The notes: generated from the sequence alone by a model not told the origin. A DNA stretch of 64,000 bases from Paenibacillus macquariensis (GCF_900156375.1 NZ_FTNK01000008.1:124001-188000), one strand, 5' to 3'; shown: positions 47,962 through 56,411, counted from the first letter of the stretch. Numbers and translations: made by a program.

Positions 47962-49189
47962 TCGCAGAGTTGTTATTGTCGATTATATCTATGATTATCC
48001 CAATAAGGATGATCGCAATATAGGAGAGATCAAGAAGCATAAAGACCAAATATGGGATCATCGAATTGCGGAATTAGAACACAATTATACACAGAAACTT
48101 GAAGGGGCAAGTTCCTTTGATGGTCTATTTTATTCATCGATTGAACAACAATTCAAGTTGGACGCAATACCCAATGAGGTCAGCAAGTTTCTACTTTCAA
48201 GTGAAAGAATCACGTTATCGTTGTTTCAAGATTTAATCGATAGAGGTTCTCAGGGAGCTAAGACGGACATCCTCCTGTCCGTGGGGACAGCACAGACGGA
48301 TATCCTCTCCAAGTGTGCATTGATGAGCCAAGAAGGTCCTGATCTGGCTAACGCTATCGATTTAATCGATCCACTGGGGTATATCAAGTTATTGAATTCG
48401 AACAACCCTATGGCAGTAGAAAGTATAACCGAAGCTTCAACGTCTGGCATGGGTGCGCTCTATAATGCTTATCTAAAAATTAAGAAAGGCGAATTCGATG
48501 TAGCTATCTCTGGTGGAGCAAGTGGAGTGACCTTTCCAATTCCTTATGAACTTTCTCATTTTGGAATAGGAAGCGAGCGTTCTATCCAACCTTTCGAAGC
48601 GGAAGCTGCTGGACATTATTTCTCCGAAGGGGGTGCTGCCTTCCTTCTGAAGGAAAGGCAGCAAGCAATTGCTGATGGAGATTCCATTCTAGCGGAAATT
48701 AGAGACATCTCATCTGGAACGATGGGGAATATCGTTGTAAATCGTAATGCAGTTAAGAAACTGATATTCAAATCCTTTCAAAATGCCAACATAAGCGAAG
48801 ATTCGAACATCTTCTTGGAACTTTATGGTCGAGGCAATGAAATTGACGATACGGCAGAAATCTCTTGCCTGAAAAATGTGAAGAAAAAATATCCCAATAC
48901 GAAAGGTGGTTTCTTGAAGGAGGATGTCCATTATATCGTTGGCTATTACGGAATGATAGGGTTCTGTCGGTTACTAGACTCCAAGAAATCGCATACGCCG
49001 TTGGAGGGTAGTGTCATCCATCAACCTAATAAGTTTATAGGAACGATAGATAACGATCTATGGGCAACAAATGTGAATGATTATGATGTTGTATCCATTC
49101 TCTCATATTCCATGCATGGTAACTGTTATAATATGCTGCTCGATTTAGACTATGAGCAAGTCTTAGATGAAGTAGGTGATGGTAGTTGA
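47954..49189 (+). CDS. free-standing ketosynthase-like protein with all catalytic residues replaced
   Basis: A 411-residue protein with the thiolase-type ketosynthase fold. ITEASTSGMGALYNAYLKI aligns with the TACSSSL-x-A nucleophile elbow, but Ser162 replaces Cys. LYGRGNEIDD aligns with AHGTGT with Tyr291 for His, and VGYYGMIG aligns with NIGH..G with Tyr331 for the second His. SEGGAAFLLK matches GEGA..vLK, so the scaffold is intact. It is neither a normal KS nor a KSQ decarboxylase. By analogy with chain-length factors it may pair with an active KS or act as a scaffold. It overlaps the preceding PKS gene by 8 bases and the thioesterase gene by 4, so it is made with them. Confidence 0.82.
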   Translation: MNSRRVVIVDYIYDYPNKDDRNIGEIKKHKDQIWDHRIAELEHNYTQKLEGASSFDGLFYSSIEQQFKLDAIPNEVSKFLLSSERITLSLFQDLIDRGSQGAKTDILLSVGTAQTDILSKCALMSQEGPDLANAIDLIDPLGYIKLLNSNNPMAVESITEASTSGMGALYNAYLKIKKGEFDVAISGGASGVTFPIPYELSHFGIGSERSIQPFEAEAAGHYFSEGGAAFLLKERQQAIADGDSILAEIRDISSGTMGNIVVNRNAVKKLIFKSFQNANISEDSNIFLELYGRGNEIDDTAEISCLKNVKKKYPNTKGGFLKEDVHYIVGYYGMIGFCRLLDSKKSHTPLEGSVIHQPNKFIGTIDNDLWATNVNDYDVVSILSYSMHGNCYNMLLDLDYEQVLDEVGDGS

Positions 49190-49914
49190 AGTTAATTTGT
49201 TTACCCTATGCGGGTGCTCATGTTAATGTATTCGCAGATTTAGAGAAGTATCTGAAACAAAGTCCTTTAGATATCAAGGTTGTGTCATTAGAATACGCGG
49301 GTCATGGAAGAAGATTCTCAGAAAAGGCTTATGACTCTATCCATGATAATGCCCGCAATCTGTATGAATATTTGGTTGATTCATTAGACCCTTCAGAAGA
49401 ACTCATGCTATTGGGATACAGTATGGGAAGTATTGTTGCCTATGAGGTAGCTCAGTTACTCCTAAAGCAGGGATTCCTAGTAACGAAGCTGATGTTTATG
49501 GCAGCGACCCCTCCACATAAAATCCAGATAGAGAAAGAAGACTATTTGAACGATGATGAACTTCTTGAGAGATGCCAGATTTATGGGTTGATTAAAGAAA
49601 ATCAATTCGCATCCCAACAAATGCGTAAATTATTTCTGCCAACACTGCGTAGCGACATTATATCTGTAAATAAATATAACATGATTAATTTGTATCAATG
49701 TCATTCATTTGATGAGAGGATCGACATCGCGATATTCCAAGGTAAAGAAGATATGTCGGTATCATCCGTTAAGCATTGGAGCGATATAACGGAGAGAGAA
49801 ATCAGATATTACGATTACCCTGCGGGACACTTCTTTTTCTATGAGTACCAGGAAGCAGTTAATCAAGACATCGTAAGTTTTATATCAGATGTACAGGACA
49901 GTCTTTTAGCATAG
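49186..49914 (+). CDS. type II thioesterase
   Basis: A 242-residue alpha/beta hydrolase of the GrsT/SrfAD type. The N-terminus is LICLPYAGAHVNVF, the nucleophile Ser79 lies in GYSMGS, the Asp is probably in GKEDMSVS, and His215 is in YPAGHFFFYE. Such enzymes clear misloaded acyl groups from carriers; with no integrated TE domain in this cluster, it might also release the product. The start is TTG, overlapping the stop of the KS-like gene, with AGGTGAT upstream. Confidence 0.92.
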   Translation: MKLICLPYAGAHVNVFADLEKYLKQSPLDIKVVSLEYAGHGRRFSEKAYDSIHDNARNLYEYLVDSLDPSEELMLLGYSMGSIVAYEVAQLLLKQGFLVTKLMFMAATPPHKIQIEKEDYLNDDELLERCQIYGLIKENQFASQQMRKLFLPTLRSDIISVNKYNMINLYQCHSFDERIDIAIFQGKEDMSVSSVKHWSDITEREIRYYDYPAGHFFFYEYQEAVNQDIVSFISDVQDSLLA

Positions 49915-49943
49915 CCAATAATATTATTAGGAGGACTAATCCA

Positions 49944-51548
49944 ATGGAAAAGATACTGGATATTCTAGAGCGTAACGTCAGGATCTACAAAGAGAAGGTG
50001 GCTATCTCAGAGAATAGTAGAGACATTACCTATGGGAATTTAAACGCACTATCCAATGGGTATTTGAAGAAGCTACAAGATGGTGGAGTTAAAGCGAAAG
50101 ATGTGGTTGCTGTTGCATTAGAATGCAGTATTGAGGCTATTGCGGCTATGATTGCTATTCTGAAAATTGGAGCAGCATATACTGTCATTAATAAAGACTA
50201 CCCAGAGAGTAGAAAGCAGCTTATGAGAGAGATACTTGATGTAAAATTTACGATCGATGAAATTATGGAGCCAGATCGTAATCTAGCAGATGAGTGGACG
50301 TGTGTTCCCAGATCACCTGAACAACTATGTTATGTCATATTTACTTCAGGAACGACATCACTACCTAAGGCAGTAGGGATACCGGATCGAGGAATTCTAA
50401 GGTTATTACAAGAAGAACGGTTTGGATTCTCGCCAGACAAGACCATCTCACATATCAGTCCACTAGAGTTCGATGCCTCTATCATTGAGATTTGGGGAGG
50501 ATTACTCAGTGGAATGACCATTGCATTAATCTCCAAAACAGAAATACTGAATATCTATCAAGTGGAGAAACGAATTAATCAAGGAATAGATATGATGTGG
50601 GTTACTTGTTCATTATTTAATTTCTGGGTGGATAAGAAACCAGAGATGCTCCAACGATTGAGTCATGTGATTACAGGAGGAGAGCAGCTTAGTCTAACGC
50701 ATGTACGAGAAGCGCTAAAATATACGAAAGTCATTAATGGATATGGCCCTACGGAAAATGCTGTTATTACTACACTTGATGTCATGGAAAACAGTGTGGA
50801 TGAAATTGCGATTGGAACTCCAATCTACGGTACAGAGACATATATCGTTGATGATCATGGCAACCTCAGTACCGAAGGTGAATTGTATACGGGTGGGTTG
50901 GGTGTTGCATTGGGATATTTAGGAAATGAGGAGAGAACTAAGGAATCATTTGTGACATGGAATAATATAGATGTCTATAAGACAGGTGATCTTGTCCGAA
51001 TGAACGACGAAGGGAAATTGGTCTATCTGGGGAGAAAGGATACTCAGGTGAAAATCAATGGTTATCGAGTTGATTTACAAGAAATAGAATACACTGTAAA
51101 GTCTCTAGGCATTAAAAACTGTCATGCTTTCGTGCAAGAGAAGAGAATATATCTTGCGATAACAACGAAAGATGAGCATTTGAGCTCTAAATTAAAACAA
51201 ATATTGCCTGTCTATATGATTCCCTCAAAGATTGTGTATATGAATGAACTACCTTTAACGGCTTATGGCAAGACGGATACGAAGGCAGTATATAACAATT
51301 ATTTCATAACGAAAAGCAAGAAGATTGCGCAGATTATACAGAAGTACGTCGGTGATGCAGACAAGATAAGTGAGTATAAGAATATATTTGAATTTGGAAT
51401 TGATTCAATCATTGTGTGGGAAATCAGCAGAGAAATTAACCATCAATTCAACTCGGATCTAAGCTTCTTCGATATTATTGAGAATCCAACCGTTCATCAA
51501 ATCTCGAATATGTTGGGGGAGGAATATTATGCAGCGAACAATTTATGA
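49944..51548 (+). CDS. NRPS adenylation-carrier (A-T) protein 2, aliphatic amino acid predicted
   Basis: A 534-residue A-T didomain with A3 FTSGTTSLPKAVG, A5 GYGPTENAV, A7 YKTGDLV, A8 GYRVDLQEIE and A10 YGKTD. The carrier reads IFEFGIDSIIVWEI, with Ser in a GIDS rather than GGDS context. Specificity residues aligned by eye to GrsA read D-A-I-W-I-G-G-V-I(-K), nearest to Val-type codes such as DAFWIGGTFK. Its architecture matches the A-T at 35454, and the two may be ancient duplicates. AGGAGG lies before the ATG. It would deliver an aliphatic amino acid to one of the separate C domains. Confidence 0.87.
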   Translation: MEKILDILERNVRIYKEKVAISENSRDITYGNLNALSNGYLKKLQDGGVKAKDVVAVALECSIEAIAAMIAILKIGAAYTVINKDYPESRKQLMREILDVKFTIDEIMEPDRNLADEWTCVPRSPEQLCYVIFTSGTTSLPKAVGIPDRGILRLLQEERFGFSPDKTISHISPLEFDASIIEIWGGLLSGMTIALISKTEILNIYQVEKRINQGIDMMWVTCSLFNFWVDKKPEMLQRLSHVITGGEQLSLTHVREALKYTKVINGYGPTENAVITTLDVMENSVDEIAIGTPIYGTETYIVDDHGNLSTEGELYTGGLGVALGYLGNEERTKESFVTWNNIDVYKTGDLVRMNDEGKLVYLGRKDTQVKINGYRVDLQEIEYTVKSLGIKNCHAFVQEKRIYLAITTKDEHLSSKLKQILPVYMIPSKIVYMNELPLTAYGKTDTKAVYNNYFITKSKKIAQIIQKYVGDADKISEYKNIFEFGIDSIIVWEISREINHQFNSDLSFFDIIENPTVHQISNMLGEEYYAANNL

Positions 51549-52188
51549 TTTCTTATTTCAAAAATATGATTTCTTTCAAACAAGAGATAACGCATCTTTA
51601 CGTGATCAATTCAAAGGAAGTATGAAAGTATATTGGGGATTGAAGCTATTGGCAGTCACAATTTATTTCAGCTTATTCTTACGGTTTGTTGGACAAGATA
51701 TCTATTTACCTACGGAAACCTATTGGTTTGTAGGGAGTGTTGTTGCTGGACTCCTCTTGATTACTCTTTCCTACTTAAACGTATTTAGTGCATGGTTTGT
51801 AATCACATTAAGTAAGCACCGCAAATGGATTGATACGTTATTGATTCTTACGGGAATAATATTATGTATTAAATTACCTGTGTACACCTTTGGGGATAGT
51901 AGCTATGACATAAGTGGGCTTCGAGAATCGTTATTTATACCAGGTCTTCTATTAATAACAGTTGGTCTATATCGGAAGATTCATTATCAGAAATCAAAGG
52001 TAGTTCCTTTTAGTGCAATAGTAAGTGTAATTATCTCAGCATGTATCTTCATTAAATTTCCTATGGATTCGATTATGCAAAGCGTCTATTTAGGATTTAT
52101 TATACTGCTGAATTTGGGTTTTCTGGTAGATCTGTTTCTTTTCTATTACTTACACATGAAATTAAAGACAACGACTAATTATCGATAA
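51529..52188 (+). CDS. membrane protein of unknown function in the NRPS/PKS operon
   Basis: A 219-residue protein with about six hydrophobic segments (for example LLAVTIYFSLFLRFV, SVVAGLLLITLSYLNVF, LLILTGIILCIKLPVY, IPGLLLITVGLY) and a short soluble N-terminus. I recognise no family or catalytic motif. The ATG at 51529 follows GGGGGAGGAA and lies inside the end of the A-T gene, so the protein is translationally coupled to the assembly line. Immunity, export assistance or lipid-tailoring roles are possible; none is shown. Confidence 0.75.
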   Translation: MQRTIYDFLFQKYDFFQTRDNASLRDQFKGSMKVYWGLKLLAVTIYFSLFLRFVGQDIYLPTETYWFVGSVVAGLLLITLSYLNVFSAWFVITLSKHRKWIDTLLILTGIILCIKLPVYTFGDSSYDISGLRESLFIPGLLLITVGLYRKIHYQKSKVVPFSAIVSVIISACIFIKFPMDSIMQSVYLGFIILLNLGFLVDLFLFYYLHMKLKTTTNYR

Positions 52189-52201
52189 GGATGATGATGG
52201 C

Positions 52202-52876
52202 ATGATTAGTCCTAACTTACTCGAGATTAATGAACAGGAGTCCATGGATGCGAATCTAATATTAAGTTCATTCGAATTAGACATCTATCAGAACATAACG
52301 AATGAAAGCAGGCAGAAAGAGTTTCTGGTCGGTCGGTATGCTATAAAGAAGAATTTGGCGGAGAATGGCCCTTCTTTCATGGGAGAGTTTCAGGATATTA
52401 GCGTAGAATACGGAAAGCTACGGTTTCCAATTATTAGAGATAGCTTGATCGAAGTTGGATTAAGCCATTCTAAGAAATACGTCTTCTCTATTATTTATTC
52501 AAAAGATCAAGTGGTAGGCGTTGATATTGAAACCATTCGTTCGGATATTCCGATCGAGGATATGCTGAGTACCGCTGAGAAGAACATGATAGCTGGCTAT
52601 TGTTCACCTGCGCAATTTGCTTATATCTTCTTTAGTTGTAAGGAGGCACTAGGAAAGGCCTTGAAGATGGGACTCCTAGCCGATTATTCGATCTACGAAA
52701 TTAAAAGTATTGAATCAGAACAGTGGTTTGGCAAGGAAGTCTTCCAACTAGAGTTTAAAAAGTTCCCGTTTTTAACCGCATATTCTTTTATGAAGAACGA
52801 TAAAGAAATCTGTAGTCTAGTGGTTCCGCAAAAAGTGAATGTTGAGCAGGTGCTAGAGTATTTAATCGTATCTTAG
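52202..52876 (+). CDS. 4'-phosphopantetheinyl transferase (divergent Sfp type)
   Basis: A 224-residue enzyme that would activate the carrier domains by attaching the CoA phosphopantetheine arm. The Mg/CoA motif VVGVDIE and the second motif FFSCKEALGKALKMGL (in place of the usual W.xKEA.xKa.G) are present. GLSHSKKYVFSIIY corresponds to the fNlSHs region. The sequence is divergent from the canonical Sfp protein encoded at 59727. It is the last gene of the block and is followed by a strong terminator. Only 13 bases separate it from the membrane-protein gene. Confidence 0.85.
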   Translation: MISPNLLEINEQESMDANLILSSFELDIYQNITNESRQKEFLVGRYAIKKNLAENGPSFMGEFQDISVEYGKLRFPIIRDSLIEVGLSHSKKYVFSIIYSKDQVVGVDIETIRSDIPIEDMLSTAEKNMIAGYCSPAQFAYIFFSCKEALGKALKMGLLADYSIYEIKSIESEQWFGKEVFQLEFKKFPFLTAYSFMKNDKEICSLVVPQKVNVEQVLEYLIVS

Positions 52877-52890
52877 AAATCTCTTAATGA

Positions 52891-52940
52891 TTCCACTACT
52901 ATGAAATAGTATCCCCTATTTCATAGTAGTGGAATTTTAT
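52891..52940 (+). terminator. terminator at the end of the NRPS/PKS block
   Basis: TTCCACTACTATGAAATAG (52891-52909) and CTATTTCATAGTAGTGGAA (52916-52934) form a perfect 19-bp stem followed by TTTTAT. Confidence 0.92.
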
Positions 52941-53087
52941 ATAGAAACAGATAAGTGTCATTTATGAGCATCTAGGAAAGGGCTTGTCCGTATGTAATAT
53001 CATTTATGTTAAATAATGGGTGATATAAGACAGGAATAATCACAAGGTGATCAAAGGCTATATTATTAGATTCAAGAGGTGATCAAG

Positions 53088-53723
53088 TTGGTAGAAGAAA
53101 CGGTAAACAGAATGGGTATGACGGAATCATTTGCTAGTAAGCTCGCCATGCGAATAAATAAGGAACGTGATGGAAGCCGAATGGATTACTTGAAAATGAA
53201 GTTAGGCATTGAAATGTTAGTTATTAATTTGTCTAAAAGCTTCATTGTTTATGGAGTGGCTATCGCCTTCCAGAGTCTCCTTCAAACGTTCATCCTACAT
53301 GCCGCCTATTTTGCTATTCGGAGGGTCGCCTTTGGACTACATGCCAATTCAAGTACAATGTGCACGATCATAAGCGTACTAATGTTTGTGGGTACGCCGA
53401 TATTATGTCAATACATATGGTTTAATAACTATCTAGTAATAGGATTAGGTGTGATCTTGACTGCGTTACTCTATCGTTACGCACCAGCTGACACCGATAA
53501 ATACCCGCTATTAGGAGTCGAAAGAAGAAAACAAATGCGCAAAGAAGCAGTTACAACGTGCATAATCATAATGATTATTGCCTTAATATGTCCGAGTCCA
53601 ATGATTAAGAGCTTACTTGTTCTTGGAGTGTTGCTACAAGTCGTTGCCGTATTGCCAGTTACTTATAAACTATTAAAAAGGAGTTTTAATAATTATGAAA
53701 AATATGAAGCAACTACTAATTAA
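53088..53723 (+). CDS. agrB: AgrB-like accessory gene regulator protease/exporter
   Basis: A 211-residue integral membrane cysteine endopeptidase that cleaves AgrD and forms the thiolactone of the autoinducing peptide. RRVAFGLHANSSTMC holds the catalytic His85 and Cys92, seven residues apart as in Staphylococcus AgrB (His77/Cys84). Four or more hydrophobic segments follow. The TTG at 53088 has GAGG 8 nt upstream; the GTG at 53079 does not. It overlaps agrD by 29 bases. It starts a new transcript after the terminator of the NRPS/PKS block. Confidence 0.92.
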   Translation: MVEETVNRMGMTESFASKLAMRINKERDGSRMDYLKMKLGIEMLVINLSKSFIVYGVAIAFQSLLQTFILHAAYFAIRRVAFGLHANSSTMCTIISVLMFVGTPILCQYIWFNNYLVIGLGVILTALLYRYAPADTDKYPLLGVERRKQMRKEAVTTCIIIMIIALICPSPMIKSLLVLGVLLQVVAVLPVTYKLLKRSFNNYEKYEATTN

Positions 53724-53880
53724 AGGTATTAGAAACAATGTTTCTAAATCACTAGGGAGTATTGCAATGAAAAGCGGAGAGGCTGCTATGGAAAGATGTT
53801 GTATGACATATAATTATGAACCTGCAATTCCGGTGGAGTTGTTAAAAATGTCATCTAAAAGTGGCTCTATCTCACAATGA
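53695..53880 (+). CDS. agrD: AgrD-like cyclic lactone autoinducer pro-peptide
   Basis: A 61-residue pro-peptide. An amphipathic N-terminal helix (KQLLIKGIRNNVSKSLGSIA) is followed by the signal core CCMTYN and the recognition tail YEPAIPVELLK, which matches the DEVEVPKEL tail of staphylococcal AgrD. Aligning those tails puts the C-terminus of the mature peptide at Asn40 (or Tyr41). A thiolactone would close on Cys36, giving a five-residue ring C-M-T-Y-N, with Cys35 just before it. The final ten residues (MSSKSGSISQ) are an unusual Ser-rich extension. AAGGAG lies about 11 nt before the ATG, inside agrB. Confidence 0.9.
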   Translation: MKNMKQLLIKGIRNNVSKSLGSIAMKSGEAAMERCCMTYNYEPAIPVELLKMSSKSGSISQ

Positions 53881-53935
53881 GTGGTTGACAGAACATCCAG
53901 GCATTCGGTGCTGATTACATTCAAAATACCTGCCT

Positions 53936-54076
53936 TCAGATAGGACAGGGCTGTTTGTAGGCCACAGGAGTTGCCTCCAGATGAACCTCATTCCCATCTA
54001 TAGATAGGATATTATGGATTTGTAGTTCTGGTATTTCAGGCATTTCAAGCATTTCGTTGATATACTGAAGTTGCAT
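53936..54076 (-). pseudogene. ISL3-family transposase remnant (N-terminal 46 codons)
   Basis: The minus strand reads MQLQYINEMLEMPEIPELQI then HNILSIDGNEVHLEATPVAY and KQPCPI before a stop. This is the typical start of ISL3-family transposases, just reaching the first CPxC zinc-finger pair. An intact AAGGAGG ribosome site precedes the ATG. The remaining 400 or so codons are absent. The stretch 53881-54410 holds nothing else that is coding; three GTTA/GTTT-type half-sites at 54164, 54175 and 54197 are noted. The fragment marks an old insertion between agrD and the A-T gene. Confidence 0.75.
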
Positions 54077-54410
54077 CTGTCATTTCCCTCCTTGTTGTTT
54101 GGTAGGACTTACAACAATACGGGATTTGCAGATGTTTTTCTATTTTAAACCTAAGATTATTTTGTTAACCACTAGTTTCTGCTTTGAGTCCTAAAAGTTA
54201 AGAGAATCAAATTATTACATCAGACTGAATATCTTACCTCCGGCGTACACTTCTCACCCATTCTGAAAACTTTGCATTAAATGATCCCTTGCTAATAGGG
54301 GGCTCCCTAATATGAAGAGCGGATTTAGGGTTTCTTAGAAGATAATATGTAATATATAGTTTTAAAATTGTAATCGTTCTCTTATTAAAAATATGATAGG
54401 GAGGCTACGT

Positions 54411-56258
54411 ATGAAAGGATCATCTTACATAGACTTATGTCAAGTGTATGATAAGTCTAAAGAGTACCCGCGAGATAAAACAATCCACGAGTTATTTGAA
54501 GAACAGGTTAAATACAGCCCGAATGAAACGGCTGTTATATTCGATTCCCAGCACTTGACTTATAAAGAGCTTAACGAAAGAGCGAATCAAATTGCTTGGA
54601 TATTGAGAGAAAAAGGTGTTTCAGCTCAGGAGCCAGTTGGTATCATGCTTGATCGTTCTCTTGAATTTGTCGTGAGTGTTTTAGCTATTCTTAAAGCAGG
54701 AGGGGCATTTGTTCCGGTGGATTCGGATTATCCAGAAACACGTATCCGATATATGCTACAAAAAAGCGGTATAAAATGTGTATTGACACAACAACCGTGG
54801 CATCCGGCCATACCAAAAGATATTGATAGGTTAGATGTCTACGAAGCGTCTCTTCTGCAAAGGGAAACTGAGAATTTACAGAATTGGAATGAATCCACGC
54901 ATTTAATGTATATCATTTATACATCAGGAACTACCGGGAACCCTAAAGGGGTAATGCTTGAGCATCGCAATTTGGTAAACTTGTTATATCATCAATATAA
55001 TTCTTCTATCCTTCCTTTTTCATCCAATATTTTGCAGTATGCTTCAAGTAGCTTTGATGTATGTTATCAGGAAATGTTCTCTGCACTGTTATTTGGAGGA
55101 AGTATAATCTTGATCAACAAGGAAGATAGGAAAAATCCAAGTCGACTATTTACTATAATTAAAGAAAAGAATATTGAGGTACTATATCTTCCTGTGACGT
55201 TCTTAAATTTTATTTTTTCAGAATCGGAATGGTTTGATAATTTCCCTAGTAATGTTAAACATATTATTACTGCTGGAGAGCAACTTGTTGTTACAGCACA
55301 AATAAAATCCTGTTTGCATCAGAATCAAATATGTCTGCATAATCATTATGGTCCATCTGAAACACATGTAGTTACGACTTTTACAATGTTTCCGGATGAG
55401 ATAAAAGTCGGGTTGCCTCCGATAGGAGCACCTATTTCTAACACAAAAATTTATATATTGGACGATAATATGGACGAGCAAGGGATTGGTAATGTTGGTG
55501 AACTTTATATTGCGGGGGATTCACTAGGAAGAGGATACTATGAGCGTCAAGACTTAACAGAAGAAAAGTTTGTCGTTAATCCGTTTGTTCCTGGCGAGCG
55601 TATATATAAGACTGGGGACATGGCTAGATTTTTACTTGATGGAAATGTTGAATATTTAGGCAGAATTGATCACCAAGTAAAAATACGGGGGTTCCGTATT
55701 GAACTTGCTGAAGTTGAATTTTTGATTAGCCAGCATCCCGATGTCAAAGAACAATCTGTATTCGTTCACGAGGATAATATGGGTTATAAGCATTTGGTTG
55801 CCTACGTCTCCTCTCACAATAAACAAAAAAAATTTAAAAATAAGTTATGGTATTACATAAATGAACAAGTAGCAGAATATATGAGGCCATCTATTATTAT
55901 TGAAGTTGATCATTTGCCATTAACATTAAACGGAAAAATAGATCGTGCTATTTTGAAGGAAAGATTCCAAATGGAAGAGTTTGATCATCAGACTTATCTT
56001 TTTCCTAGAACGGAAGTTGAAAGTCAAGTGGCAAGTATTTGGACGAGGGTACTTGGTATCTCTTCTATTGGTATTAATGATAATTTCTTTCATATTGGAG
56101 GTCATTCTCTAATGGCTGTGAAATTAATTTGGTTATTGAAAAATGAACTTGGAATAGAGATTTCTATGAAAATTCTTTTTTCTAATCCTTCCATTGCTAC
56201 GCTATCAAAGCAAATTATGAGTGAATTAGGTGACAAACATAAAGAAACAATAAGCTAG
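54411..56258 (+). CDS. stand-alone NRPS adenylation-carrier (A-T) protein with proline-type code
   Basis: A 615-residue A-T didomain with unusually canonical motifs: LTYKELNERANQIA (A1), YTSGTTGNPKGV (A3), NHYGPSETHVV (A5), GELYIAG, YKTGDMAR (A7), VKIRGFRIELAEVE (A8), LNGKIDR (A10), and the carrier FFHIGGHSLMAVKL. Aligned to GrsA, the specificity residues are D-V-Q-Y-I-A-H-V-V(-K), the known proline pattern. The N-terminus (YDKSKEYPRDKTIHELFEEQ) is what normally links a C to an A domain, so the gene looks cut out of a larger synthetase. It differs in style from the two A-T proteins of the main block. It sits between agrBD and agrCA. GGAGG lies 6 nt before the ATG at 54411. Confidence 0.9.
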   Translation: MKGSSYIDLCQVYDKSKEYPRDKTIHELFEEQVKYSPNETAVIFDSQHLTYKELNERANQIAWILREKGVSAQEPVGIMLDRSLEFVVSVLAILKAGGAFVPVDSDYPETRIRYMLQKSGIKCVLTQQPWHPAIPKDIDRLDVYEASLLQRETENLQNWNESTHLMYIIYTSGTTGNPKGVMLEHRNLVNLLYHQYNSSILPFSSNILQYASSSFDVCYQEMFSALLFGGSIILINKEDRKNPSRLFTIIKEKNIEVLYLPVTFLNFIFSESEWFDNFPSNVKHIITAGEQLVVTAQIKSCLHQNQICLHNHYGPSETHVVTTFTMFPDEIKVGLPPIGAPISNTKIYILDDNMDEQGIGNVGELYIAGDSLGRGYYERQDLTEEKFVVNPFVPGERIYKTGDMARFLLDGNVEYLGRIDHQVKIRGFRIELAEVEFLISQHPDVKEQSVFVHEDNMGYKHLVAYVSSHNKQKKFKNKLWYYINEQVAEYMRPSIIIEVDHLPLTLNGKIDRAILKERFQMEEFDHQTYLFPRTEVESQVASIWTRVLGISSIGINDNFFHIGGHSLMAVKLIWLLKNELGIEISMKILFSNPSIATLSKQIMSELGDKHKETIS

Positions 56259-56411
56259 CAAGCAGAGCCCATTAAAACTATCACCCCCCTCTTTCATATA
56301 GTAACACTTACTATTCACATGACTATGATGACCGAACGTAAACAAATGACGGTGTGATTTTGGGTTGGGAAATGAGTCATCAACGCTAGTTAACATCACC
56401 AAGCAATATCC

